Source: Ignavibacteria bacterium (GTDB lineage Bacteria; Bacteroidota; Ignavibacteria; Kapaibacteriales; UBA2268). Taken from it: 64,000 nt of DNA. The notes below the pieces were generated by a model. It saw only the letters and a list, made by a program, of their open reading frames with translations. It made no database searches and had not been told where the DNA came from. Of the stretch, positions 1-8,892 are shown in pieces. The stretch is from assembly GCA_026416955.1 (NCBI GenBank), contig JAOAEE010000013.1, positions 1-64,000 on the forward strand. Direction: 5' to 3'. A program made the translations under genes and the position numbers. Positions within the stretch are counted from its first letter, which is position 1, and the number at the start of each line of letters is the position of its first letter.

Positions 1-35
1 AAAATAATAAAAATTATTGGTTCAACCAAAGAATT

Positions 36-52
36 GCGTCAGAATGAGACGC
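36..52. other. small inverted repeat past the TraB/GumN-like gene
   Basis: Five-base arms (GCGTC and GACGC) surround a seven-base loop. On the minus strand the repeat lies just past the stop of the TraB/GumN-like gene, but no T tract follows it in that direction. On the plus strand an A/T-rich stretch and a T run follow at 62-69. It could be a weak terminator for something left of the window. The structure is short and the assignment is uncertain. Confidence 0.25.
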
Positions 53-67
53 TTAAGTAAATTTTTT

Positions 68-940
68 TTACAAAATTCTCCTTATTGAATAACCTTTCTC
101 TTTCAATAAGTTAATAATTCCCCTTTTACCGAATAAATGGGCCGAGCCAACAACAACAAAATAACATTCTCCAGTTTTGAGAAATTCTACTATTTTTTCT
201 GTCATTTTAACATTTCTTTTGTCGTTGATAACTTCATAAAATTGATTTTCAAAAAAGTTAGTTGTATCCCTTTCTGTAATAGATTTCATAATAACAACTT
301 CATTACTTTCTAACCACGCATTAAAAAAATCCTCAACATTTTCTACCTCGTTTTTTTTCTCTACCAGAAAATACTCGAAAAAGTATTCAGGAGAAATTTC
401 ATAAAGGCTTTTGAAAACATTTAACTGGTCGACAAAAGTCTCCAATTCTAAAACTTTTTGACTTGTATCCATCCTCTTAGAAAAATAATATTCAACACCC
501 AACTCGAAATCGTTACCCGAATTCGCAACCAATTCTAAACTTGTTAAAAACATTACTGCCATCCAAGGTTGAAGCTTATTGTAAAAGAATTTCGGTATGG
601 AATGAATTTTAAACAAGCTATCCATAATCTTGAAATATTTCTTTGGAACCGAATTTTCCAATGTAGAATTGTCTTTGAATGTCCCATATTCTAATATTTC
701 AAAAGGGTCTACTTTTGTTAAATCGATTTCGAATACTATGTTCTTGCAGTTTTTAAAAGTAGTTTCCACAGAAGAGTCAAGAGGAAAGGTTTCTTTTTTG
801 ACAAGATGAATAGAACCGAATAAAAACACTTTTGAACTATTAGTTGTGACCTCGTAAAAGAAACCTTTAGGAAACAAAAATACATTGCCAGCAAACAAAA
901 AGAAGGTAATAATATTAAGTAGATTAACAATTTTTTTCAT
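68..940 (-). CDS. TraB/GumN family protein (Tiki-like hydrolase fold), secreted
   Basis: The product is about 290 residues with a hydrophobic N-terminal signal segment followed by the mature domain. It shows the two GxxH signatures of the TraB/GumN/PrgY family: GSIH with a following FPL near the N-terminus, and GSAH near the C-terminus followed by a LLKEKGY ending. Members of this family resemble Tiki metalloproteases, and bacterial members are mostly of unknown substrate. The signal peptide places it in the periplasm or envelope. I chose the ATG at 940 because it directly precedes a Lys-Lys-hydrophobic signal; an in-frame ATG at 955 would add five residues. It is divergent from the solute-binding lipoprotein at 994. 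Family assignment is solid; function is inferred only as a possible hydrolase or protease. Confidence 0.8.
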   Translation of the reverse strand: MKKIVNLLNIITFFLFAGNVFLFPKGFFYEVTTNSSKVFLFGSIHLVKKETFPLDSSVETTFKNCKNIVFEIDLTKVDPFEILEYGTFKDNSTLENSVPKKYFKIMDSLFKIHSIPKFFYNKLQPWMAVMFLTSLELVANSGNDFELGVEYYFSKRMDTSQKVLELETFVDQLNVFKSLYEISPEYFFEYFLVEKKNEVENVEDFFNAWLESNEVVIMKSITERDTTNFFENQFYEVINDKRNVKMTEKIVEFLKTGECYFVVVGSAHLFGKRGIINLLKEKGYSIRRIL

Positions 941-968
941 TGTTTCAAAACCCATATGATTAAATTTG
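939..968 (+). promoter_or_regulatory. candidate Bacteroidota-type promoter for the binding lipoprotein
   Basis: TAAATTTG at 961-968 fits the TAnnTTTG -7 element. An ATTG at 939-942, close to the TTTG -33 element, lies 18 bases upstream. The ATG follows at 994, which leaves a short leader. The -7 box is also half of a near-palindrome (TAAATTT, then AAATTTA) that might bind a regulator. AT-rich DNA produces such matches by chance, so this is tentative. Confidence 0.35.
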
Positions 969-993
969 TAAATTTAATCAATCAAGACTATTT

Positions 994-2232
994 ATGAATA
1001 GTTTTCTTAAAACAAGTCTCTCGAAAAACATTTTGATTTTGATATCGCTAACTTTTTTTAATTGGTCTTGCGTCAAAGAAGAAGTAAAAATTAGATTCTG
1101 GCATTTTTGGAGTGAACCGAAGCAAGCAAAAGTAATAAAAGAAATTGTAGCAGAGTTCGAAAAAATACACAAGTGCAAGGTAGAAATTTCCGAATTATCT
1201 TGGAATGATGGAAAAACTAAACTTATTCTCGCTTTTAACTCAAGAACTGCACCAGATGTAATAGAATTAGGTTCGGATTGGGTTTCGCAATTTTCTTCTG
1301 CACAAGTTCTGGAAGAACTTTCCGAAACTGAGTTCCAAACTGGAAAATATTTTAATTACTCACTTGAGCCGGGAAAATACAAAAACAAAATCTATGCAAT
1401 TCCATGGATTGTTGCAACAAGGGTTTTGTTCTGTAACTTGGAACTTATGGAAAAAAGTGGTATTCCCACACCACCAAAAACACTTGATGAACTCTTATTT
1501 TTTTCATCCAAGATAAACGACGACGGCTTCGGATATGGATTTGGTGCAAATGGAACAGACCCTCATAGATTATATAAAAAAATACTTCCTTTGATTTGGA
1601 CCTTTGGAGGGGAAATTGTGGATTCAAATGGAAATATCGTCATAAATAATTATTATACAATAAAATCTTTTGATTATTATTTCAAACTATCTCGCACTGG
1701 TATTATAGAAACACAAAAGCAAATCGATTTACTATTTGTTCAAGGTAAAGTTGCATTTTGTTTTTCTGGTGAATGGTTATTAGACCTTATCACTCAATCA
1801 AATGCTGATTTACACTTTACTACTTCTCTAATACCGGGAGTTGATGGCAAGCCCGGAATTTCCTTTGCTGGTGGTGAATACTTGGCAATAAACAAAAATT
1901 CTAAAAATAAAGAGTTAGCAAAAACTTTCATTAAGTTCCTACTTTCTGATAAAAACGTTATCAAACTTTGTAGAGAAATACCAAGCGCAGGTTTCCCGGC
2001 AGATACACTAAACTTCAAGAATCCAGAACTTATCATTAATAACCACAAAAAAACTTTTGCAGAACAATTGAAATATTCAAAAATGACGCCCGTTCATCCA
2101 CGATGGATAGAAATTGAGGCAATCATTGAAAAAGCGCTTGAAGAAGTAATTTACCAAAAGAAAGATATTCAGGAAGCATTAAAGGATGCCCAAAAAGAAA
2201 TTGATATCTATAACAGAAACATCTCATTTTAA
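994..2232 (+). CDS. extracellular solute-binding lipoprotein (family 1, sugar-type ABC importer)
   Basis: The product is 412 residues with an N-terminal signal ending in a relaxed lipobox (NWSC), so it is probably a lipoprotein. The mature part looks like a family 1 binding protein: an early FWHFWSE segment, an APDVIELGSDW segment near residue 90, a YAIPWI hinge-side segment near residue 130, a GEW helix and the C-terminal helices expected of the fold. Such proteins deliver sugars or oligosaccharides to an ABC permease. No permease or ATPase gene is next to it, so it is an orphan in this window and its substrate cannot be read from context. The ATG at 994 is the only good start and follows a candidate promoter at 939-968. 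Confidence 0.8.
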   Translation: MNSFLKTSLSKNILILISLTFFNWSCVKEEVKIRFWHFWSEPKQAKVIKEIVAEFEKIHKCKVEISELSWNDGKTKLILAFNSRTAPDVIELGSDWVSQFSSAQVLEELSETEFQTGKYFNYSLEPGKYKNKIYAIPWIVATRVLFCNLELMEKSGIPTPPKTLDELLFFSSKINDDGFGYGFGANGTDPHRLYKKILPLIWTFGGEIVDSNGNIVINNYYTIKSFDYYFKLSRTGIIETQKQIDLLFVQGKVAFCFSGEWLLDLITQSNADLHFTTSLIPGVDGKPGISFAGGEYLAINKNSKNKELAKTFIKFLLSDKNVIKLCREIPSAGFPADTLNFKNPELIINNHKKTFAEQLKYSKMTPVHPRWIEIEAIIEKALEEVIYQKKDIQEALKDAQKEIDIYNRNISF

Positions 2233-2325
2233 CAACAAAAATTACACAGTTTCAATTTGGTTTATTTAATTAAGTTAGTTTTTATTATTTTTGATTTTAG
2301 TTTATTCTAAATTATTTGAAATGTA

Positions 2326-2568
2326 ATGTTAGTTATGTTATTAAGTGAAGTTAATAACGAAAAAGTTGTCAAAGTTGTAGCAATAGATACAGGGAATATT
2401 GCAAAACAAAGGCTATTAGCATTAGGAATACATCCAAACGATATTCTACAAGTTGTTTCGAATCCTTCTTTTGGTCCGGTATTAATCAAAAATCTTTCGA
2501 AAGACAATGCCAGAATTGCAATTGGGCGAGGTATCGCTCAAAAAATCAAAGTCGAAAACGTCAATTAA
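2326..2568 (+). CDS. feoA: FeoA-domain protein, ferrous iron transport
   Basis: This is an 80-residue SH3-like FeoA protein with a mid-domain LALGI followed by a GP-x-L-IK segment and a C-terminal ARIAIGRGIAQKI strand, all typical of FeoA. It acts in the cytosol as an accessory to the FeoB ferrous iron transporter. Its 3' end overlaps the apparent start of feoB by 62 bases in another frame, so the two are co-transcribed and possibly translationally coupled. The DtxR-family regulator downstream of feoB suggests iron-dependent control of the block. Confidence 0.9.
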   Translation: MLVMLLSEVNNEKVVKVVAIDTGNIAKQRLLALGIHPNDILQVVSNPSFGPVLIKNLSKDNARIAIGRGIAQKIKVENVN

Positions 2569-4480
2569 ATCGATTGCATTAGTTGGACAACCTAACAGCG
2601 GAAAAAGCACACTTTTCAATGCACTTTCTGATGTTAAAGTTTCCACAGCTAACTTTGCTGGAACAACTGTTGAATATAAGGAAACAGTTATTAATTTATT
2701 TGGTTCTGATGTCCACATTATCGACCTTCCGGGCATTTATTCATTAAATCCCTCTGAACCAGCAGAATTTGTCACACTAAATTACCTTTTAGACAACTCA
2801 ATCGATTTAATAATAAATGTAATCGATTCGACATTTATTACCCGAAGTTTAGAGTTAACAATTGAGTTGACCGAATTAGGGATACCAATGTTAATCGCAT
2901 TAAATATGACTGATGAGGCCCAAAAAAAAGGAATTGATATTAACACAGAAGAACTTGAACGCCTTTTAAATGTTCCAACGGTAAAAATTTCTGCTCTTTA
3001 TCGAAAAGGTATAACAGAACTTTTAGAAAAAATAGAAACTCAACTTTTTATTTCACCAAAAACACCAACGCAACAAAAATTCACTTTTCACATAGAGCAA
3101 GTTTTGAACAGAATAAAGGAAAGTTTCGAAATTGCTTCCCAAAACCATATTGACAAAAGGTTTTACACTATAAAAGTTTTAGAAAATCCCTCTTTAATAA
3201 AAAATAAACTTGAAATAACAAATTCTAACAAAATAAAATTGGCAATTGATGAGATTATTTCTCAGCATCAAATACCCGCTTACGAAATATTTGAGTCTGA
3301 GAGGCACCATCGAAGTATGGAAATAAGCCACAAAGTAACAATTTATGCTCATTCCTCCAAACTTACATTTATCGATAAGTTAGACCTACTTTTCTTGAAG
3401 CCTTTTTCTGGTTACTTTTTTGCAATTTTTTTCTTTGCAACTTATTTTTTCCTAATCTTTTCTGCTGGTGGTTGGATAGGTAGTCTTTTTGAGCAACCTT
3501 TAAGTGAATTATCAAAATTATTTGAACCCCTTAAAGATAAAACTCTTTTGGGTTGGTTCATTGTCGATGGTATTTATCAAGGGATTTCGGGGGCTATTGG
3601 GATTGTTCTCCCCTACTTTCTTCCACTATTGTTTCTAACATCAATATTAGAAGAAACTGGTTATATGGCGAGAATTGCATATTTGATGGACACTATTTTC
3701 CATCGTATAGGCTTACACGGAAAATCGGTAGCATCTTTTGTTATGGGTTTTGGCTGTACTGTACCAGCAGTTTATGCTACCCGAATTATTGAAAGCAAAA
3801 GAGACAGACTTCTTGCATCGGTTCTAATTAACTTCATCCCTTGCTCAGCAAGGTTGACAGTAATTTTTGCTCTTACAACTGCATTAACCGGACCGCTTTG
3901 GACTATTGTTATTTTTTTGTATATTCTTATTGCTATTGCCGTTACATCGAAAATTCTTTCCACATTTTTACCAAAACCCATTGGTTTAATTATGGAGATT
4001 CCCCCTCTGAGACTTCCCTCCTTTAAAATAATATTAAAAAAAACGTATTATAAGATATTGGAATTCTTTAAGGTTGCTTTTCCATTTCTGGTTTTGGGTA
4101 GTCTTGCACTTTCTATTCTGGACTATTTTAATTTCACGAAAACAATGAATTCTTTGTTTGAACCTTTTATTTCGAACATTCTTGGATTACCCAAAGAGCT
4201 TGGAACCCCCTTGGTATTTGGTTTTCTTCGGAAAGAACTTGCTGTATTTATGACTTCCCAAGCATTTGGGGTCAACAACCTTAGCAACATTCCACTTACT
4301 ATCCCACAAGTTGTTTCTTTTTTAATATTTATAGTCTTTTATTTGCCTTGTGTTTCAACTTCTGCAGTTTTCTGGAAAGAATTTGGATGGAAACATTTAC
4401 TAACAACTGTTGTTCTTGGTTTTTTACTTTCAACCATCTCTGCTCTCTTTTTTAGGATTACTTTAACAACAATTTTTTAA
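2507..4480 (+). CDS. feoB: FeoB ferrous iron transporter
   Basis: This 657-residue inner-membrane Fe(II) transporter has an N-terminal G domain: G1 (GQPNSGKS, residues 27-34), G3 (DLPG near 73) and G4 (NMTD near 132). A helical linker follows, then the polytopic transport region with the conserved GxGC segment (VMGFGCTVPA) and an FLRKE segment. It is shorter than the Escherichia coli protein (about 770 residues) but within the range of the family. The ATG at 2507 lies inside feoA. Without it, only TTG codons a few residues downstream are available before the P-loop, so the overlap seems genuine. A DtxR-type regulator lies 91 bases downstream. Confidence 0.93.
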   Translation: MPELQLGEVSLKKSKSKTSIKSIALVGQPNSGKSTLFNALSDVKVSTANFAGTTVEYKETVINLFGSDVHIIDLPGIYSLNPSEPAEFVTLNYLLDNSIDLIINVIDSTFITRSLELTIELTELGIPMLIALNMTDEAQKKGIDINTEELERLLNVPTVKISALYRKGITELLEKIETQLFISPKTPTQQKFTFHIEQVLNRIKESFEIASQNHIDKRFYTIKVLENPSLIKNKLEITNSNKIKLAIDEIISQHQIPAYEIFESERHHRSMEISHKVTIYAHSSKLTFIDKLDLLFLKPFSGYFFAIFFFATYFFLIFSAGGWIGSLFEQPLSELSKLFEPLKDKTLLGWFIVDGIYQGISGAIGIVLPYFLPLLFLTSILEETGYMARIAYLMDTIFHRIGLHGKSVASFVMGFGCTVPAVYATRIIESKRDRLLASVLINFIPCSARLTVIFALTTALTGPLWTIVIFLYILIAIAVTSKILSTFLPKPIGLIMEIPPLRLPSFKIILKKTYYKILEFFKVAFPFLVLGSLALSILDYFNFTKTMNSLFEPFISNILGLPKELGTPLVFGFLRKELAVFMTSQAFGVNNLSNIPLTIPQVVSFLIFIVFYLPCVSTSAVFWKEFGWKHLLTTVVLGFLLSTISALFFRITLTTIF

Positions 4481-4571
4481 TATTAAAAAAATTTTTTTTG
4501 ACTATAATTTTATTTTTTTTAATTTAATTTTTTATTAATATTTATTTTGTAAAACTTATTTGGAAATAACT

Positions 4572-5231
4572 ATGCTTAGTCAAGCAGTTCAAGATTATTT
4601 AAAAGCAATTTATAAACTACAAGGCAATAAACCCGTTTCTACAACTGAACTTGCAAAAGAATTAAATGTTTCGGGCGCATCTGTAACTGGAATGCTTAAG
4701 CGTCTGTCTACAATGGGTTTAGTAAGTTACAATTCTTACCACGGAGCAAAATTGACCCCTGCTGGCGAAAAAGTTGCACTCGAAACCATACGATTCCATC
4801 GCTTATTGGAATTATATCTTAAAGAAAAGCTGAATTATCCACTCGACAAGGTCCACGAAGAAGCTTGTCGATTGGAACATTTCATATCCGAGGAATTTAT
4901 CGAAAGGGTTAATCAAATTCTTGGTGACCCAAAATTCGACCCACACGGACATCCAATTCCCACTAAGGAAGGTAAAATCGAGTCATTCGATGAACTGCCA
5001 CTAAGCGAAGCTGAAATTGGAAAAAATTACACCATCAGTCATCTTGATGATGATAATCCCGAACTTCTCGGTTACTTAGAAAGCTTAGGAATTTTGCCCG
5101 ACACTAAAATTGAACTTATCGAAAAATCACCATTTTATGGACCCATTTCGCTTAAGCTTCTCAAATCTCAAAAAATACATACAATTGGTTACGAAGTAGC
5201 AAAAAGAATTTTCCTAAGAAATACAAATTAA
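4572..5231 (+). CDS. DtxR/IdeR-family metal-dependent transcriptional regulator
   Basis: This is a 219-residue three-domain regulator. It has an N-terminal winged helix (ATTELAKELNVS region), a dimerisation and metal-binding domain with the RFHRLLE, VHEEACRLEH and FDPHGHPIPT signatures, and a C-terminal SH3/FeoA-like domain (LGILPDTKIELIEKSPFYGP region). Such proteins bind Fe(II) or Mn(II) and repress uptake genes when metal is plentiful. Sitting directly after feoA and feoB, it most likely controls them, although no clear 19-base DtxR box is visible upstream. I chose the ATG at 4572 because the upstream in-frame start is only a TTG at 4560, and the family typically begins near SQAVQDYLK. Confidence 0.9.
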   Translation: MLSQAVQDYLKAIYKLQGNKPVSTTELAKELNVSGASVTGMLKRLSTMGLVSYNSYHGAKLTPAGEKVALETIRFHRLLELYLKEKLNYPLDKVHEEACRLEHFISEEFIERVNQILGDPKFDPHGHPIPTKEGKIESFDELPLSEAEIGKNYTISHLDDDNPELLGYLESLGILPDTKIELIEKSPFYGPISLKLLKSQKIHTIGYEVAKRIFLRNTN

Positions 5232-5240
5232 TCCCAAATA

Positions 5241-7577
5241 ATGGTGGATACCCCCAAAATTTCGGTTTGTCTAATTGTAAAAAATGAAGAAAGGTTTATT
5301 GAAAATTGTCTCCGCTCGGTTGCTAGCATTGCAAGTGAAATTGTAATTGTCGACACTGGTTCTACCGATAAAACAATTCAAATTGCATCGAAATACACAG
5401 ACAAAATCTATTTTCATCCTTGGAATTACAACTTTGCCGAAGCAAGAAATTATGCTATTTCTTTGTGTAAAAGCCCTTTTATACTATCTATCGACGCTGA
5501 CGAAGAACTACAAAATCCAGAAACTGTTTTACAAACCCTTTCTAATGCAAAACCCAATATAGGTGGTTGGTTGGTAAATAATATTTCCTTTGCTTCAAGA
5601 AAATCAGGAACTGGCTTCGATACTTTTGCATCTAAATTATTAAGGATTTTTCGAAACCACTCAAATATCCGCTTCGAAGGAATTGTTCACGAGCAAATCC
5701 ACGAATCTATCCTTCAAAATAACTTCGAAATTTCAGATACGGAAATTATTTTTCTGCATTATGGTTATTCACTTTCGGAAAATGAAATGAGAAATAAGCA
5801 ACTTCGAAACTTAAGCCTTCTGCTTAAAGCTATAAACAAAGAACCTACTAATGCTTACTTGTATTTTCAAACTGCTAAAACATATTTGGCACTGGACAAA
5901 CTCGTTGATGCTGACCATTATATAGAAGAAGCATTGAAATTTGCTAAACCTGAAAGTGCAACAAGACCTCAAACATTGAATTACGGTGGAATTATCTCTT
6001 TTAAACTTGGTGATTTTCCAAAAGCAATCCAAAGAGCAAGGGAATCATTAAAATTAGTTCCAAATCAATCATTTGCGAACTTTGTTTTAGGCGAAACTTA
6101 TTCTGCATTAACCGACTACAAATCTGCTCTACTCTATTACCAAGAAATGGAAAAAGTACTAAGGAACCCCAACCCATTAGCACTTTTTGTTGGGGATTAC
6201 TTTTTACCTTTCGAAAGTCTTTACTTTCGGATAGGTAGGTGTTACATTGGATTAAATCAATACAAAGAAGCGGAAACCTATTTTCGTAAAGGATTAGCAA
6301 TAAACCCCAATGATTTTGACTGTATTCGAGGACTATCCAACGCTCTAATTTTTCAAAACATTTTCGATGAACCTTTAAAAATATTACAAGACTTTAAAGC
6401 AAGAAATCCAAACCGTTCAACAGAAGTCGATAAATTTGTGGAGGAAATAATATCTTTAAGAAATAAATTTTCTAACAATTTATCTGTTCATACTAAGTTC
6501 GCAAAAGAAGAAAGTTCCGAGAGAATTCCAAACGACTTAAACAAAACTATTAAGCCTTTCATTACATTAAGTATGATAGTAAAGAACGAAGAAAAATACC
6601 TTCCCGGGTGTTTAGAGAGCGTTAAGGATTTAGCAGATGAAATTATTATTGTCGACACTGGGTCAACAGACAATACAAAAAAAATCGCTCAAAGTTATGG
6701 TGCAAAAATTTTTGACTTTCCTTGGAAAGATGACTTTTCTATCGCAAGAAATGAGGCTCTTAAACATTCTACTGGTGAATGGATAATTTATTTAGATGCA
6801 GACGAGAGAATTGTCTATCCACCAGCAAAAGAACTCATCAACCTTTTAAAAAATGCAGATTCCTCTATTGGTGCTTTCTATTGCTTGATTGAAAGTGAAC
6901 ATTACCAAATGGACGGAAGTACAGAGCTCCATCGAGGTGGGTATCCAAGAATTTTCCGGAATTTGGGTTACCCAAGGATAAAGTTTGTTGGAAGAGTACA
7001 CGAACAAATTGCACCATCAATTTTCCAAAATGGCTTAAGTATTCAATTTTCAGATATTAAGATATTACATCTTGGATATAACGAAAGCCGTGAGGTTATG
7101 GAACGAAAGATACAACGAAATTACAAAATGCTTATTGAACACGTAAAAGAAGAGCCATTAAATGGTTATGCTTGGTTTCAATTAGGACAAACTCTAGCCC
7201 AAATGTCACTTTTTAACGAAGCTGAAAAAGCAATTAGGATGGCAATCCAAACAAAGTCTCTATCTAAATCTGTTTTCGCTAGCGCAGCCTCGACTTTGGC
7301 AAAAATGGTTGGGAACAAAGGATATTACCAAGAAGCATTGTACTGGGCTGAACAATCTCTTTCCGCAGTACCAGACCAAATATACGCTTTGCACCTGAAA
7401 GCATATGCACTCCTTTACTTAGAAAGATACGAAGAAGCAGAAAATTTGTTCTACGAGGTATTGAATAGAATAGATAAGAAAAAAGGTATTCCTTTAACTG
7501 GATTCGATATCATCATCCCCGAGCATATTGTATTGAAAGGATTAGAAATGGCAAAAAAAAGGATTAAACCAAGATGA
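5241..7577 (+). CDS. tandem GT2 glycosyltransferase with TPR repeats
   Basis: This 778-residue cytosolic protein is built from two copies of the same unit. A GT2 domain (about residues 5-200; ISVCLIVKNEE start, DTGSTD, DADEE metal-binding motif, VHEQ) is followed by TPR repeats (about 205-410). A second GT2 domain follows (about 435-650; LSMIVKNEE, DTGSTDNT, DADER, VHEQI) with further TPR-like helices to the end. This SunS/Beta4Glucosyltransferase-like branch transfers sugars from nucleotide donors. The acceptor is unknown; peptide or surface-glycan acceptors are possible. Both copies keep the DxD residues, so both may be active. It follows the DtxR gene by nine bases and is followed by a tRNA gene. 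Confidence 0.85.
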   Translation: MVDTPKISVCLIVKNEERFIENCLRSVASIASEIVIVDTGSTDKTIQIASKYTDKIYFHPWNYNFAEARNYAISLCKSPFILSIDADEELQNPETVLQTLSNAKPNIGGWLVNNISFASRKSGTGFDTFASKLLRIFRNHSNIRFEGIVHEQIHESILQNNFEISDTEIIFLHYGYSLSENEMRNKQLRNLSLLLKAINKEPTNAYLYFQTAKTYLALDKLVDADHYIEEALKFAKPESATRPQTLNYGGIISFKLGDFPKAIQRARESLKLVPNQSFANFVLGETYSALTDYKSALLYYQEMEKVLRNPNPLALFVGDYFLPFESLYFRIGRCYIGLNQYKEAETYFRKGLAINPNDFDCIRGLSNALIFQNIFDEPLKILQDFKARNPNRSTEVDKFVEEIISLRNKFSNNLSVHTKFAKEESSERIPNDLNKTIKPFITLSMIVKNEEKYLPGCLESVKDLADEIIIVDTGSTDNTKKIAQSYGAKIFDFPWKDDFSIARNEALKHSTGEWIIYLDADERIVYPPAKELINLLKNADSSIGAFYCLIESEHYQMDGSTELHRGGYPRIFRNLGYPRIKFVGRVHEQIAPSIFQNGLSIQFSDIKILHLGYNESREVMERKIQRNYKMLIEHVKEEPLNGYAWFQLGQTLAQMSLFNEAEKAIRMAIQTKSLSKSVFASAASTLAKMVGNKGYYQEALYWAEQSLSAVPDQIYALHLKAYALLYLERYEEAENLFYEVLNRIDKKKGIPLTGFDIIIPEHIVLKGLEMAKKRIKPR

Positions 7578-7622
7578 GTTGCAAAAAGAATTTACAATTT
7601 TTTTAATTTTGTATTTCACATT

Positions 7623-7695
7623 GCCAACATAGCTCAGCTGGTAGAGCAGCTCACTCGTAATGAGCAGGCCGGCGGTTCGAATCCGCCTGTTGGCT
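7623..7695 (+). tRNA. tRNA-Thr, anticodon CGT
   Basis: The cloverleaf folds cleanly. The acceptor stem is GCCAACA with TGTTGGC, the D arm begins GCTC and ends GAGC, the anticodon stem is GCTCA/TGAGC with loop CTCGTAA, and the T arm is GGCGG-TTCGAAT-CCGCC. Anticodon CGT reads ACG (Thr). The discriminator is T and the CCA is not encoded. The gene lies 45 bases after the glycosyltransferase gene. Its last base touches the stop codon of the opposite-strand porin gene. Confidence 0.96.
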
Positions 7696-8892
7696 CTAAT
7701 AGTATAAATGTAATTGAAATGCCCAACGAGTACTTTTGCTTTCCATAGACTTAAAATATCTATACTCTCCAACAAATTCTAAGTATGGAATTGGAAAATA
7801 TCGTACTCCCAAGACTATGGAATTATTCGATAACTTCCATACATTTTCGCTTGTTATTGTCAAACTTGTTGAAGCATTCTCGTACATCAGAAATGGAAGA
7901 ACACCACGGGAAGCAAAGTAAATTAGTTTAACAGAGAAATTGTTTGTTCTTCTAAGTTCTTTTAGAGAAGAAAAAGCATACTCATAAAAAAGTCCAATTG
8001 TTTCAAAAAAATTGATGCCAATGAAACTACTCGAATACAAAAAATTACCATTCACTAAAACAGAAGTTCCAAGAAAACTATAAGTTAATACATCATTGAT
8101 AACATTTGGATAGAAAACAAATTTTGAATTAAATGTAGGATTGTGTTTCAATACAATTGGTCTATCACCAAATATTGTAACTTGAGAAAGGAAACGAGAG
8201 TCGAAAATCCCAATGAAAAAATCAAAATAATCAAATTTTCTGTAAGAAAGTTCTATACCAAATTCAGAGTAATCTGGTGGAAAAAGGCTGGATGAATAAT
8301 CGACCGATGCAATTCTCCTATCAAAACGAGTCATATCGCAATCACGAATTCCAAAAGAAGGTTGGAACTTACCTAATTGAATCTCGGGAAGGAAATCTAA
8401 TATTTTTATGTTTGCAGAGGCTGTCCAATTGTCTTGACCTTGAAAAACTAAACTTCCAAGATTGTATTGACCATTAAAATTGATAAATTCATTGGGTTTA
8501 AGAAGTACATATATCGCAGCTTCCATAGGAAAAAATTTTCTCTTTGCCAACTCGGTTCGATGCGAACGAACAGACTGGAATCTAAAATCAAATCCATAAG
8601 AAAAACCTAATGAATCCTTCCCTTCTTGCTCAAAGCTCAACTTACTCCAATACTGTTCTTTGTCAAATAGTTCGTAAATCTTTTTGATTTCATCCTTACC
8701 TATAGGGAATTGAGAGGCGTCTCTTAGATATTTCCATCCAAATTCAGTTCGAATACCCCCACCCTGAGGGTTAATATGGCACTTAGAGCATTTATTTCCG
8801 GACCAAATAGAAAGTTCTGGTGTAGTATGGCAATAATTTTTGATTAGAAAAAAAATAACTATTGTAACAAATAAATATTTCATATTAATCAT
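7696..8892 (-). CDS. outer-membrane beta-barrel with an N-terminal single c-type heme motif
   Basis: This 398-residue protein starts with a signal peptide, then a single heme-attachment motif (CSKCH, residues 35-39) followed by NPQGGGIRTEFGWKY. The remainder consists of alternating amphipathic strands and ends in a Leu-His-Leu-Tyr-Tyr C-terminus, as outer-membrane barrels do. The architecture recalls Cyc2-type cytochrome-porin fusions, which carry one heme at the mouth of a barrel, but the motif context differs and I do not claim homology. Its start overlaps the stop of the upstream cytochrome gene as ATGA, so the two are translationally coupled. A role in moving electrons across the outer membrane is inference. 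An alternative is a barrel whose heme domain has another redox or sensing role. Confidence 0.7.
   Translation of the reverse strand: MINMKYLFVTIVIFFLIKNYCHTTPELSIWSGNKCSKCHINPQGGGIRTEFGWKYLRDASQFPIGKDEIKKIYELFDKEQYWSKLSFEQEGKDSLGFSYGFDFRFQSVRSHRTELAKRKFFPMEAAIYVLLKPNEFINFNGQYNLGSLVFQGQDNWTASANIKILDFLPEIQLGKFQPSFGIRDCDMTRFDRRIASVDYSSSLFPPDYSEFGIELSYRKFDYFDFFIGIFDSRFLSQVTIFGDRPIVLKHNPTFNSKFVFYPNVINDVLTYSFLGTSVLVNGNFLYSSSFIGINFFETIGLFYEYAFSSLKELRRTNNFSVKLIYFASRGVLPFLMYENASTSLTITSENVWKLSNNSIVLGVRYFPIPYLEFVGEYRYFKSMESKSTRWAFQLHLYY

Noticed and set aside
2296-2311. Inverted repeat TTTAG-TTTATT-CTAAA upstream of feoA as a DtxR box
   Set aside because: The arms are only five bases and AT-rich; the spacing does not match the 19-base DtxR/IdeR consensus. 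It remains only a weak possibility.
7542-7775. Minus-strand open frame of 77 codons spanning the tRNA
   Set aside because: It covers the full tRNA and the end of the barrel gene in another frame, and the protein has no recognisable features.
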